Assembly: GCF_000307775.2 (NCBI RefSeq)
Contig: NZ_KK020676.1
Span: forward strand, 796,458-860,457
Length of the DNA stretch: 64,000 nt
Source: Stutzerimonas stutzeri KOS6
GTDB taxonomy: Bacteria > Pseudomonadota > Gammaproteobacteria > Pseudomonadales > Pseudomonadaceae
Reading direction: 5' to 3'
Part shown: piece after piece, positions 56,225-64,000 of the stretch
Layout: the number at the start of each line of letters is the position of its first letter
Numbering within the stretch: position 1 is the first letter of the stretch
Made by a program: the position numbers and the translations under genes
The notes under the pieces: generated by a model
Databases searched by the model: none
What the model saw: the letters and a program-made list of their open reading frames with translations, nothing else
Told to the model about the DNA's origin: nothing

Positions 56225-58303
56225 ATGTTCAACCCAGCCAACCAGGTCCACTTCACGCTTGCCCTCGAAGGCATCGAGCACGACTTCAAGGTGCTCGAAT
56301 TCCAGGGCCGCGAAGCCATCAGCCAACCCTATCGCTTCGACCTGGAACTGGTCAGCAAGCGCCCCGACCTGGATCTGGAAAGTCTGCTGCATCGCCCGGC
56401 CTTCCTGGCCTTCGATCCCGACGGCAGCGGCATCCACGGGCTTGTGCATCAGGCTGCCCAGGGTGAATCGGGCAAGCGCCTGACCCGTTACCGGCTGACA
56501 CTCGTGCCGCAACTGGCCTATCTCGCCCATCGCAGCAACCAGCGCATCTTCCAGCACCTGAGCATGCCGCAGATCGTCGCCCGGGTGCTCGAGGAACACG
56601 GTATCCAGGCCGATGCCTACCGCTTCCAGCTCGGCCCGGTGATCTACCCAGAGCGCGAGTATTGCGTGCAGTACGACGAAACCGACCTGCACTTCATTCA
56701 GCGCCTGTGCGAGGAGGAAGGCATCCACTATCACTTCCAGCACGACGGGAACGGCCATGTACTGGTCTTCGGCGATGACCAGACGGTCTTCCCAAGGCTC
56801 ACCGCCACCGCCTATCAACAGGACAGCGGCCTGGTCGCCGACCAACCGGTGATCAAGCGTTTTGGGCTGCGCCTGGAAACCCGTACCAGCCGCGTCACGC
56901 GCCGCGACTACGACTTCGAGAAGCCGCGCCTGACCATGGAGGCTGCCTTCCATAGCGACTTCCAGCCGGATCTCGAAGACTACGACTACCCCGGCCGCTT
57001 CACCGAGCGCGCCCGCGGCAAGCACCTGTCGCAGCGCGCCCTGGAACGCCACCGCCACGACTACCGTCTGGCCGAGGGCGACAGCGACCAGCCGCAGCTG
57101 GCGAGCGGGCATTTCCTCCCGCTCGGCGAACACCCGCGTCGGGAATGGAACGCCCTCTGGTTGCTCAACGAAGTGCGGCATGAAGGCAAGCAGCCGCAAG
57201 TGTTGGAGGAGTCGGTCACCAGCCATGTCGATAGCAGCGACGGCTTCGTCCAGGGCTACCGCAACCACTTCAGCGCCACGCCCTGGGACATCCCTTTCCG
57301 CCCCGCCCTTCGCCATCCAAAACCGAAGGTGCTCGGCAGCCAGACCGCCGTGGTCACCGGCCCCGCCAGCGAGGAAATTCACTGCGACCAGTACGGTCGC
57401 GTAAAAGTCCAGTTCCACTGGGATCGCCACGGCCAGGCCGACGACAAGACCAGCTGCTGGCTGCGCGTCAGCTCCAGCTGGGCCGGCGACCGCTATGGCG
57501 GTATCGCCATCCCGCGGGTCGGCATGGAAGTGCTGGTGACCTTTCTCGAAGGCGACCCCGACCAACCGCTGCTGACCGGCTGCCTGTACCACAAGGAACA
57601 TCAGGTTCCCTACGACCTGCCGGCGAACAAGACCCGCACGGTGTTCAAGACCCTGAGCAGCCCGGGCGGTGGTGGCTACAACGAGCTGCGCATCGAAGAC
57701 AAGAAAGGCGAAGAACAGATCTACCTGCACGCCCAGCGCGACTGGGACGAGAACATCGAGCATGACCAGAAGATCCGCGTCGGCCATGAACGTCACGACA
57801 CGGTGGAGGCCAACAGCTACAGCGAATTCCGCGCTGAGGAACACCGCACCACCCACGCCGACCGCAAGACCGAAGTCCGCGCCAATGACCACCTCACCGT
57901 CGGCAATAGCCAGCATGTGAAGATCGGCACTGGCCAGTTCATCGAGGCGGGCAACGAGATCCACTACTACGCCGGCAGCAAGGTCGTCATCGACGCCGGC
58001 ATGGAACTCACCGCCTCTGGCGGCGGCAGTTTCCTCAAACTCGACCCCAGCGGCGTGACGCTGAGCGGTGCGACGATCAAGATGAACTCTGGCGGCTCGG
58101 CTGGCACAGGTTCAGGCGTGAACGTCATCGCTCCTCGGATTCCCTGGGCAGCCGACCAAGACAAGGCCGGCGCCAAGCCCAAGCTCGCGCTGGCCAATAC
58201 CCAACTGCAGCTGGCGCGCAAGGCCCGGCAAATTGCCGCCAGCCGTTGCCCGATCTGCGAAGCGTGCCGGGCGGGGATGTGTGAAGTTGGAGGCGGCCGA
58301 TGA
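56225..58303 (+). CDS. tssI: T6SS spike protein VgrG (TssI)
   Basis: VgrG trimeric spike, 692 residues, with gp27-like part (about 1-370: HFTLALEGIEHDFKVLEFQGREAISQPYRF, QYDETDLHFIQRLCEEEGIHYHF) and gp5-like OB and needle (QYGRVKVQFHWDRHG, WAGDRYGGIAIPRVGMEVLVTFLEGDPDQPLLTG, SGGGSFLKLDPSGVTLSG). The C-terminal tail has three cysteines (CPICEACRAGMC) and no effector domain. AAGGAAAGACGCC precedes the ATG. The DUF4123 adaptor gene starts within its stop codon. Confidence 0.95.
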   Translation: MFNPANQVHFTLALEGIEHDFKVLEFQGREAISQPYRFDLELVSKRPDLDLESLLHRPAFLAFDPDGSGIHGLVHQAAQGESGKRLTRYRLTLVPQLAYLAHRSNQRIFQHLSMPQIVARVLEEHGIQADAYRFQLGPVIYPEREYCVQYDETDLHFIQRLCEEEGIHYHFQHDGNGHVLVFGDDQTVFPRLTATAYQQDSGLVADQPVIKRFGLRLETRTSRVTRRDYDFEKPRLTMEAAFHSDFQPDLEDYDYPGRFTERARGKHLSQRALERHRHDYRLAEGDSDQPQLASGHFLPLGEHPRREWNALWLLNEVRHEGKQPQVLEESVTSHVDSSDGFVQGYRNHFSATPWDIPFRPALRHPKPKVLGSQTAVVTGPASEEIHCDQYGRVKVQFHWDRHGQADDKTSCWLRVSSSWAGDRYGGIAIPRVGMEVLVTFLEGDPDQPLLTGCLYHKEHQVPYDLPANKTRTVFKTLSSPGGGGYNELRIEDKKGEEQIYLHAQRDWDENIEHDQKIRVGHERHDTVEANSYSEFRAEEHRTTHADRKTEVRANDHLTVGNSQHVKIGTGQFIEAGNEIHYYAGSKVVIDAGMELTASGGGSFLKLDPSGVTLSGATIKMNSGGSAGTGSGVNVIAPRIPWAADQDKAGAKPKLALANTQLQLARKARQIAASRCPICEACRAGMCEVGGGR

Positions 58304-59145
58304 ACGACAGGGTGGAACACTGGCTCAGCGAGCAACAAGCCCAAGGCCGACCGCTGCTGCTCGTTATCGACAGCCTTGCAGAACCGACTCCGCTGCCTAG
58401 CCTGTTCTCAACGGATCTGGTGCACAACTACGCCAATCTTTATCAGGGTACCGAGGTCGACGAGATGGCCAGCGCCGCTCCTTGGCTGATATTGCTGAAC
58501 GAGCTGAATTTCACGCAGCTACGTTTGCTGACCGATGCACCGGAGCAGAACTGGGGCTGGCTCGCCAGCGTCGACCACGCCGACATGGCTGCGCTCACTC
58601 AGCACTGGCAAGCTCGCATCTTTGCCGACGAACAAGGGCAGCGTTCGCTTTATCGTTTCCAAGACAACCGCATCATCGCGCGTCATCTCGGCGAACTGGA
58701 CGCGTCACAACGTCCTCTGCTGCTTGGCCCAATGACCAGCGCGCTCTGCTGGGATGGTCAGGACTGGCAATGGTTCGATAACGAGCTGCCAGGGGAGTAC
58801 CGCGAGCCCTTCGAAAAACCTTGGTTGTCCATCCCAGAGCCAGAACAGGTACAACGTGCCGTGGCACACCACAACCTTGAGTTGTGGCTATGGCAGACCC
58901 ACACGCAGGCGACCACTCGGCTCGCCGAAACCCAGGTGGTGAGTGACTGGCTGGACCATCAACTCGACAAAGCGAAGGAATGGCACTGGCACGGCGAGCC
59001 GCAACTGCACTTTCTGATCCGCTACCAGCTCGACCCCCAACTGGCCGACCACCCGGCCTGGCAACCGACCGCGAGGGAAACACCGGAAGCCCACTATTCG
59101 CGAGTCAGTTCAACACTGGCTTCAAGCCTTTCCGCACAGGATTGA
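58300..59145 (+). CDS. DUF4123 T6SS effector adaptor (Tap/TEC-like)
   Basis: 281-residue chaperone/adaptor that loads a cognate effector on VgrG. The N-terminal DUF4123 domain (about 10-140) opens HWLSEQQAQGRPLLLVIDSL, with YANLYQGTEVDEMASAAPWLILL and WGWLASVDHADMAALTQHWQARIFA. A variable C-terminal part (150-281) probably binds the lipase. Overlaps vgrG (ATGA) and is followed by the immunity lipoprotein at 4 bp. Confidence 0.9.
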   Translation: MNDRVEHWLSEQQAQGRPLLLVIDSLAEPTPLPSLFSTDLVHNYANLYQGTEVDEMASAAPWLILLNELNFTQLRLLTDAPEQNWGWLASVDHADMAALTQHWQARIFADEQGQRSLYRFQDNRIIARHLGELDASQRPLLLGPMTSALCWDGQDWQWFDNELPGEYREPFEKPWLSIPEPEQVQRAVAHHNLELWLWQTHTQATTRLAETQVVSDWLDHQLDKAKEWHWHGEPQLHFLIRYQLDPQLADHPAWQPTARETPEAHYSRVSSTLASSLSAQD

Positions 59146-59149
59146 TCAG

Positions 59150-59911
59150 ATGTTTTCCCACACTTTTTTCCGTCACCGCTTCCTGCACGCTCACGCATGG
59201 CCGGCACTGTTCGGCTTTCTACTCAGCGGTTGCAGCACGCTCGGCTCGGTCGGCGCCGATACTTTCACATTGGAGGGCGAACTACCGGCCGATTTCGCAT
59301 TAGAGGCTCAGGCGCACTATGGTGTCGCCAACGGCTGCAACGGCCGCGCCCGCACGCGCTCCTTTGAGAGTGACTTCGAAGACAGCCCTCACGCGTATCG
59401 ATTCAGGATACCGGTCAACTACCGCGACGGTCTTTGCGAGATGCGCCTGGCTCGCGTAGGCCTGTTCATTAATGGCCGCTACGGCGACAAGGATTGGCAA
59501 CGCACCTACGACAATGGAGGGCTGGAGCTGGTCGACGCGCTGCCGGAAGGTGCGCCGCGATTCGATGGCAACGGAAGATTGAGCAAGACAGCTGAATGCA
59601 TATGGCTGTTTCAGCTTAGCAAAGCATATTCCCGTAAAGGTGAGGTCAGTAGGCTGCTGAGCTGTAACGGGGCTGGAGCTCACCTTGCAATTAGCAAACT
59701 AGTAAATAAAACCGTAGAACTTGATATCAGTATCAGCACCACATACAAACCATACCTACGAGGGTATTGGTTAAAAACACAACATGGATGGAAACCTTGC
59801 ACAGGGCGGTGGGGCACTGATTACGAAGAACGCTGCACAGAGCCACCTCAATTTCGCACATTTAAAATGAACGGCCGCGTGTGCTCCGTTTTCCCAAATT
59901 GCACGGAGTAA
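59150..59911 (+). CDS. Probable periplasmic immunity lipoprotein for the lipase effector
   Basis: 253-residue lipoprotein. The signal peptide ends in the lipobox LLSGC with Cys28 and a Ser at +2, predicting outer-membrane retention in the periplasm. Later come cysteines near 62, 98, 155 and 172, DWQRTYDNGGLELV and C-terminal CTGRWGTDYEERC. AGGA lies 8-9 nt before the ATG. It lies between the adaptor and lipase genes, with six bases before the lipase start, so a role in protecting the cell from the lipase is inferred from location, topology and its paralogue after the effector. The second half is AT-richer than the T6SS genes. Confidence 0.75.
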   Translation: MFSHTFFRHRFLHAHAWPALFGFLLSGCSTLGSVGADTFTLEGELPADFALEAQAHYGVANGCNGRARTRSFESDFEDSPHAYRFRIPVNYRDGLCEMRLARVGLFINGRYGDKDWQRTYDNGGLELVDALPEGAPRFDGNGRLSKTAECIWLFQLSKAYSRKGEVSRLLSCNGAGAHLAISKLVNKTVELDISISTTYKPYLRGYWLKTQHGWKPCTGRWGTDYEERCTEPPQFRTFKMNGRVCSVFPNCTE

Positions 59912-59917
59912 TCACGG

Positions 59918-62068
59918 ATGGACTTTTCGCCAAGCACCATCAGTCTAGAATGCCCTAACCGACAGAAAGGAATTAGTTTTCGGCTGGTAGACGAGCACGG
60001 AATTGGGAAACCATATGCTGGGCTTGCTTATCAGCTGCACGATAGCCAAGGGCAAACATACGCAGGCCATCTAGATGAGGATGGATACGCTGAAGTACCA
60101 CAGCTCTATCCTGGGGTGGCGGTACTCCAGCTATCGGAGGGCTACTCAGGAAACGATGCATGGTACACGGCGTTATCAAGCCGCGAAGACTTCAGGCTTC
60201 CTTTAACGGCACTGCAAATAGCGGCAGAACAGTCGCCTTCCGGCCCCCGTCGCTCCGATGGAAAAACTTTCTTAGCGGAAGCTCGGGCTAAAAGGGAATG
60301 CGCTCGATTCCTCAGGGTGGAAGTCAGCGATTTTGCCGAAGCCACGGGCCATCTGCCGGAGCGCGACTTCACCTGGGAACCTCGCCCAACGGCCCAGCTC
60401 AAGTGCAACGCCGGCACTGCACAATGCCACCCGGGGATCGCTCTGGCACCGGATACCTACCACTTGCTCGAAGTCAAAGCGCTTCGCGCATACAGCCCGC
60501 TGCTCTCGAGAGACAAAAAGTTTTGTGCCTTGAACGCCTATCATCTGGCGGTGATGGGTGCGTTCGCTTACGCCCCGTTCAGTACCTGTCAGGAATCGGG
60601 AATACGGTACGCTTCTAACCCACCTCCTTACTCCAATCCGGGCTCGATAGGGCATGTCTTGCGCGAACAGCTGGCCCGCCTAGAAAAGTCCCAGCTCTTT
60701 GGTGAAGCGAGCTATCACCTTCTGTACGAGGAAGTACCTTATTCCAAGCGTTTGGAAGTTATGCCGTACGATCCGGAGCGTTATCAAAAGGAAGCCTCGA
60801 AGGGGTGGCGCAATCCGGAAGATGTGCACTTTTTGCATCACGAGCAATCCGACACTCAGGCTTTCATCACCCATAACGATAAGATCATACTGATTTCCGT
60901 GCGTGGCACCCTTGAGCTAAAGGATTTTCTGCTAGACGCCGACGCACGACAGGTTCCGTTCAAAGAAGGTACTGGCCAAGCGCATCGAGGCTTCTACAAC
61001 GCTTTCAGCGCAGCCAAAAAGTTCGTCGAGCGCTATATGGAAGCTTTTTACATAGGGCAGACCATTATCGTCTGTGGACACAGTCTAGGCGGTGCGGTCG
61101 CGCTGCTTCTGTCTGCATGGATAAACTCGAACTGGTCTAAAGATACGCAGCTCTATACGTATGGCGCCCCCCGCGCTGCCGATCAAGCGTTCGTCCAGAA
61201 CGCCAACGAACTTACACATCATCGCCTAGTAAACCACAACGATCCAATTCCGGGAGTTCCGTTCATATGGATGGACGCAGAATGGAAGCTCGCCGCGGCA
61301 GGAGTCGTCGCGTTATTTAGCTCCCCAGCAATAGGCATTTCTTTACTTCTGGGGGGCTTGCTCAACCTGCAAGGCGACCCTTATCAACATCATGGCGAAC
61401 AACGCCATTTCGCGACACGAAAACCGGGCAGTGGCAGTGCAAGTGCCGTTATGTGGCAACCCAACTGCGCGCTGATCGACGAACAAGCCTGCGCCCGTTA
61501 TGCCGGTGCTCTGAACCTGAAAGACGATATGCCTGAGCGCACCGCGTTCATTAGTCAGCTAGCCTCGTTTTCCGAGCACTCAAGCGACAGCGGCTATAGT
61601 CGGGCCATGCTTACCACCATGTTGCGCTGGTATAGCAGCGTTACGGAGCGCGGCGGTGCACTGTTCACGCGTGCGGAAATTACGGACATCGATGGGCTTA
61701 TACGAAACGCCGAAGAGGAGCTGGCAAGCTGGCGACCACGCAGTTTTGTCGAATTCCGACACGAGATCAGATTGCGCCACGATAGCCGCTTCTACAACAA
61801 AACAGACGCGCAGCTGATGCAACTCTACAGCGAAGGAATCACTGCTATTCGCCAGCTAAGTGCCCAGCAACGCGATGCGCTGAACCGTGCCCGACAACGG
61901 CTGTTGAACGAAGCAGATCGTAAGCTGATCGCTCAAGATATTTTTGGCGATCTCTGGCAACGGAACGATATCCCGAGTTTAATTGAGCAGTGGCTTGCCT
62001 TGGCTTCAAATCGCAAGGCAGCACAGCTAGCGCAACGTTCGAGCTCGCCTAAGCCTACGTTCGTTTAA
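59918..62068 (+). CDS. T6SS phospholipase/lipase effector, class 3 lipase fold
   Basis: 716 residues, predicted antibacterial lipase (Tle2-like, related to TseL). The N-terminal part (1-75, LDEDGYAEVPQLYPGVAVL) looks like a small beta domain, and a linker region (100-320) has no assignment. The catalytic alpha/beta-hydrolase region is clear: GHSLGG with Ser389, HNDPIPGVPF with Asp442, and YQHHGEQ with His491/His492. A hydrophobic segment (about 463-483) lies between Asp and His. A helical tail follows to 716. GGAG about 9 nt before the ATG supports the start. Base composition is AT-richer than the sheath genes, which fits recent gain. Confidence 0.85.
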   Translation: MDFSPSTISLECPNRQKGISFRLVDEHGIGKPYAGLAYQLHDSQGQTYAGHLDEDGYAEVPQLYPGVAVLQLSEGYSGNDAWYTALSSREDFRLPLTALQIAAEQSPSGPRRSDGKTFLAEARAKRECARFLRVEVSDFAEATGHLPERDFTWEPRPTAQLKCNAGTAQCHPGIALAPDTYHLLEVKALRAYSPLLSRDKKFCALNAYHLAVMGAFAYAPFSTCQESGIRYASNPPPYSNPGSIGHVLREQLARLEKSQLFGEASYHLLYEEVPYSKRLEVMPYDPERYQKEASKGWRNPEDVHFLHHEQSDTQAFITHNDKIILISVRGTLELKDFLLDADARQVPFKEGTGQAHRGFYNAFSAAKKFVERYMEAFYIGQTIIVCGHSLGGAVALLLSAWINSNWSKDTQLYTYGAPRAADQAFVQNANELTHHRLVNHNDPIPGVPFIWMDAEWKLAAAGVVALFSSPAIGISLLLGGLLNLQGDPYQHHGEQRHFATRKPGSGSASAVMWQPNCALIDEQACARYAGALNLKDDMPERTAFISQLASFSEHSSDSGYSRAMLTTMLRWYSSVTERGGALFTRAEITDIDGLIRNAEEELASWRPRSFVEFRHEIRLRHDSRFYNKTDAQLMQLYSEGITAIRQLSAQQRDALNRARQRLLNEADRKLIAQDIFGDLWQRNDIPSLIEQWLALASNRKAAQLAQRSSSPKPTFV

Positions 62069-62195
62069 ATGTACGGCCGACTCGTTGCCTCATAGATTGA
62101 TATTTAACGCGAGCCCTGCTTCGTTTTGCCCTGACTTTCAAGCAAAGCATTGCCTTGCAGCAGGCCATAAAGCCTTTTTTACGAGCTTCAAACAG

Positions 62196-62545
62196 GTGAC
62201 TGCTTATACTTTTTTCTGTAGTCGCTGCTTGCGCGCTCGCGCATGGCCTGCACTTTTCGGCTTCCTGCTCAGCGGGTGCAGCACCCTCGGCTCGGCCGGC
62301 GCCGACACCTTTACATTGCAAGGCGAGCTGCCGGCCGATTTCGCACTGAAGGCTCAGGCCCATTACGGCGGGTCCGAGAGATGTAGTGGCCGCGGTCATG
62401 TGAAGGTTTCAAAAAAGATTACGAAAACGTGCCGCATGGGTATGAGTTGGAGATTCCAGGTAAGTTGCAGCTGAATTTTCCACCCACAGGCCCTCGATGC
62501 ACTGATGTAAGAATCTATCTAGCGCAAGAACGCGCAGCAAAATAA
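62196..62545 (+). pseudogene. Frameshifted paralogue of the immunity lipoprotein
   Basis: From a GTG at 62196 the product repeats the start of the 59150 protein: signal peptide with LLSGC lipobox, STLGSAGADTFTLQGELPADFAL, then AQAHYG. After GRGH, near 62395, a one-base loss shifts the frame; the -1 frame then continues GFKKDYENVPHGYELEIP, matching SFESDFEDSPHAYRFRIP. It ends at TAA 62543-62545, well short of the 253 residues of the intact copy. No product of full length can be made without the frameshift. Spare or decayed immunity gene. Confidence 0.75.
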
Positions 62546-62680
62546 AAAATGCTTATTTCATACGAGCCGAAGTAAGCGGCTTGTAGAGAGCAAGGGCCAT
62601 CTTACAACGCCAAACGAAAACTGGACGACACAGTCTGCATTAAACGGAACGCAGGCCCAGACCTGGAAACAGAACAAGAT

Positions 62681-63025
62681 ATGAGTGAGGCCACAATATT
62701 TGAACGAATCATAGTTTTCTCTTTGATCTTGCTTGCCGTCACTGGGGGCTTCAACGGAATCCACATCTGCTTTCATGGGATTCGCCGACTCGACCCGTAT
62801 TTTTTTACCAAACTCAATGTAGAACGGGAGTCGTATAGTCCCTTTGATAGTTTTTCCCGAATGCATAGATATAGTTTTCAGTATACCCTCGGCTTAAAAC
62901 GACCAGCTATTGGTAACGGCCTAGCCGTATGGCTTTACGTCATTTGCACCTGCCTTATAGCTTATTGGATCAGCATGTTTATTGGTTTTCTTGGCCATCA
63001 GCTTGGAATAAGCATCTTGAATTGA
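62681..63025 (+). CDS. Hypothetical two-helix membrane protein
   Basis: 114 residues starting MSEATIFERIIVFSLILLAVTGG. Two hydrophobic helices (about 8-27 and 82-105, VWLYVICTCLIAYWISMFIGFL) flank a basic, aromatic cytosolic or periplasmic loop (RRLDPYFFTKLNVERESYSPF). No domain recognised. The DNA is AT-rich, like the effector region, and the gene stands between the immunity pseudogene and unrelated genes. A second immunity protein or an orphan from the same transfer are possibilities. Confidence 0.6.
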   Translation: MSEATIFERIIVFSLILLAVTGGFNGIHICFHGIRRLDPYFFTKLNVERESYSPFDSFSRMHRYSFQYTLGLKRPAIGNGLAVWLYVICTCLIAYWISMFIGFLGHQLGISILN

Positions 63026-63258
63026 ATTGCTATCAGCAAATACGATTAGCGACACTTCTATAATCGGCAGGTTTAACTTCTTCTGGCGCAATAGCTAAAA
63101 ACCGAACGCGCGACTAGCGAGAGAAGCTGAATTCGAAGGCTACTCATCCAAGCAGGCACTACCGTTCGGCAGCCAAACGCTGGCGGCCGATGAACGGGCA
63201 GGGATTAAGCCGCGTGAAGTGACAAAATGACATCACAGCTGCGGATGCAGCCCTTCCG

Positions 63259-63483
63259 ATGATCAGAGTCACTTTCATGTCCGCCAATCGCCGCTATTCC
63301 ATCATCCTCGACCACACCGGCCAGGTCCTGCTTGAGCAGGCCTCGCTTGAGCAGGTCGAGGCGTTCTGGGACGCCAATGATGCCCTTTACTTCGGCCTGC
63401 GCATCGAAGACGCGCAGAGCGATCACGCTCGGGTGTTCGTCACCGATGAGATTCCCGAGGATGAGGACGTCGTGCCTGCCTGA
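63259..63483 (+). CDS. Small hypothetical protein
   Basis: 74 residues (or 68 from the internal ATG at 63277), with MSANRRYSIILDHTGQVLLEQ and a strongly acidic C-terminus (DEIPEDEDVV). GC content is back to chromosomal level. No clear ribosome site, no domain recognised. The 233 bp upstream show no other gene. It converges on the DoxX gene. Confidence 0.55.
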   Translation: MIRVTFMSANRRYSIILDHTGQVLLEQASLEQVEAFWDANDALYFGLRIEDAQSDHARVFVTDEIPEDEDVVPA

Positions 63484-63499
63484 TGTCGCGCCGCCGAGG

Positions 63500-63961
63500 C
63501 TAGCGAATGCCCAACAGCTGATCGAGCGAGAGCCGCCCGGCGCCGCGGCCGATCAGCAGTAGCAGCAGCGCCGCCCAGCTCAGGTGAGTCGGCCAGGCGT
63601 CGGGGTAGACGAAGAGCTGGATCACCAGCGTCATCAGCAGCAACGCCAGCGCCGACAGCCGCGTGCACAGGCCGAACACCAGCAACAGCGGGAACAGGTG
63701 CTCGGCATAGGTCGCCAGGTGCGCCGCAATGGACGGCGGTAGCAATGGCAATGCGTATTCGCTGCGAAATAGCTCGAAAGTGCCCGGGGTGATGTCCAGC
63801 ACACCGCTGACCTTGGTGCGCCCGGAGAGCAGGAAGATCGCCGCGATGGCCAACCGTGCCGCCAGGCTTAGCAGCGAATCGCCGAGCAACTGCTGCAGCC
63901 GCTGCGCGAACGCGTTCCATTGTTGACGCAGACGCAGCGGCAGGTTGTGCATGGCGCTCAT
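63500..63961 (-). CDS. DoxX family membrane protein
   Basis: 153-residue inner-membrane protein with four hydrophobic helices. DoxX marks are [25 protein letters not shown], the [50 protein letters not shown] region, and [24 protein letters not shown] at the end. Its start overlaps the stop of an upstream frame (ATGA), as in clusters where DoxX follows a DUF2063 gene. Function unclear; linked to redox or copper-chelator clusters in some bacteria. Confidence 0.9.
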   Translation of the reverse strand: MSAMHNLPLRLRQQWNAFAQRLQQLLGDSLLSLAARLAIAAIFLLSGRTKVSGVLDITPGTFELFRSEYALPLLPPSIAAHLATYAEHLFPLLLVFGLCTRLSALALLLMTLVIQLFVYPDAWPTHLSWAALLLLLIGRGAGRLSLDQLLGIR

Positions 63962-64000
63962 GACGATTTCCTCATGTGGATGGCGTCGTCGGCACCAGCG
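63958..64000 (-). CDS. Possible 3' end of an upstream gene (partial)
   Basis: The minus strand has an open frame ending [12 protein letters not shown], with TGA at 63958-63960 overlapping the DoxX ATG. In related genomes a DUF2063 (BufC-like) gene often precedes DoxX, but 13 codons are too few to identify it. Confidence 0.3.
   Translation of the reverse strand, partial: AGADDAIHMRKSS

Noticed and set aside
62546..62680. Further coding remnant of the immunity lipoprotein before the membrane protein
   Set aside because: A short open frame exists, but I could not align it with the C-terminal half of the intact lipoprotein.

Overview
The window looks like chromosomal DNA of a high-GC gammaproteobacterium of the Pseudomonas/Stutzerimonas type. 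Gene order matches Pseudomonas blocks that I know: gcvT-gcvH-gcvP next to a ferric-iron ABC transporter, ubiI-ubiH-pepP-ygfB divergent from zapA-6S RNA-fau, rhodanese-grxC-secB, gpmI-envC-ctpA, hisB-hisH-hisA-hisF, asmA-mutY-yggX-tRNA-Phe, and a four-gene basic amino-acid ABC transporter. Junctions between blocks (for example engB next to gcvP) suggest rearrangement relative to P. aeruginosa.

Layout. 1-2.4 kb: dsbA, cytochrome c4 and engB. 2.4-7.2 kb: tandem palindromic repeats, then the minus-strand glycine cleavage operon, with an intrinsic terminator between gcvH and gcvP. 7.3-10.1 kb: Fe(III) permease and binding protein under a putative Fur box. 10.2-17.5 kb: two ubiquinone hydroxylases, pepP, ygfB, a TIGR02449 gene, zapA, 6S RNA, fau, a 49-residue membrane protein, an EVE-domain protein and a FliL-like protein. 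17.7-25.4 kb: quinone oxidoreductase, secB-grxC-rhodanese, and gpmI-envC-ctpA-deacetylase. 25.4-28.6 kb: histidine genes, with a duplicated hisA 3' end around a repeat. 28.7-33.4 kb: assimilatory nitrate uptake (nasR-nrtABD). 33.5-44.6 kb: PanZ-like protein, AsmA, MutY, YggX, tRNA-Phe, BetT, amino-acid ABC transporter and mutarotase. 45.0-62.5 kb: half of a type VI secretion system (T6SS) of H2 type, ending in a VgrG-adaptor-immunity-lipase module. 62.5-64 kb: AT-rich orphan genes and DoxX.

The two most informative systems are regulatory and antagonistic. First, the nitrate operon carries its own control circuit. It has a nitrate-sensing NIT-ANTAR protein, a -24/-12 (sigma-54) promoter, two small hexaloop hairpins, and an intrinsic terminator immediately before the transporter start. 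The second hairpin overlaps the 5' arm of the terminator, so the two structures exclude each other. Second, the T6SS arm encodes sheath (TssB/C), baseplate (TssA/E/F/G), a PAAR tip, ClpV, a sigma-54 activator and VgrG. It then gives a DUF4123 adaptor, a periplasmic lipoprotein (probable immunity) and a 716-residue class 3 lipase effector. After the effector comes a second, frameshifted copy of the immunity gene. No Hcp, TssJ, TssK, TssL, TssM or Fha gene is in the window, so the system must be completed elsewhere or be partial.

A family of short palindromic elements with GTAGGGTGGA...TCCACCCTAC ends recurs in at least four intergenic sites (2.5, 18.75, 26.2 and 43.6 kb). I saw no CRISPR array, prophage or intact insertion sequence.
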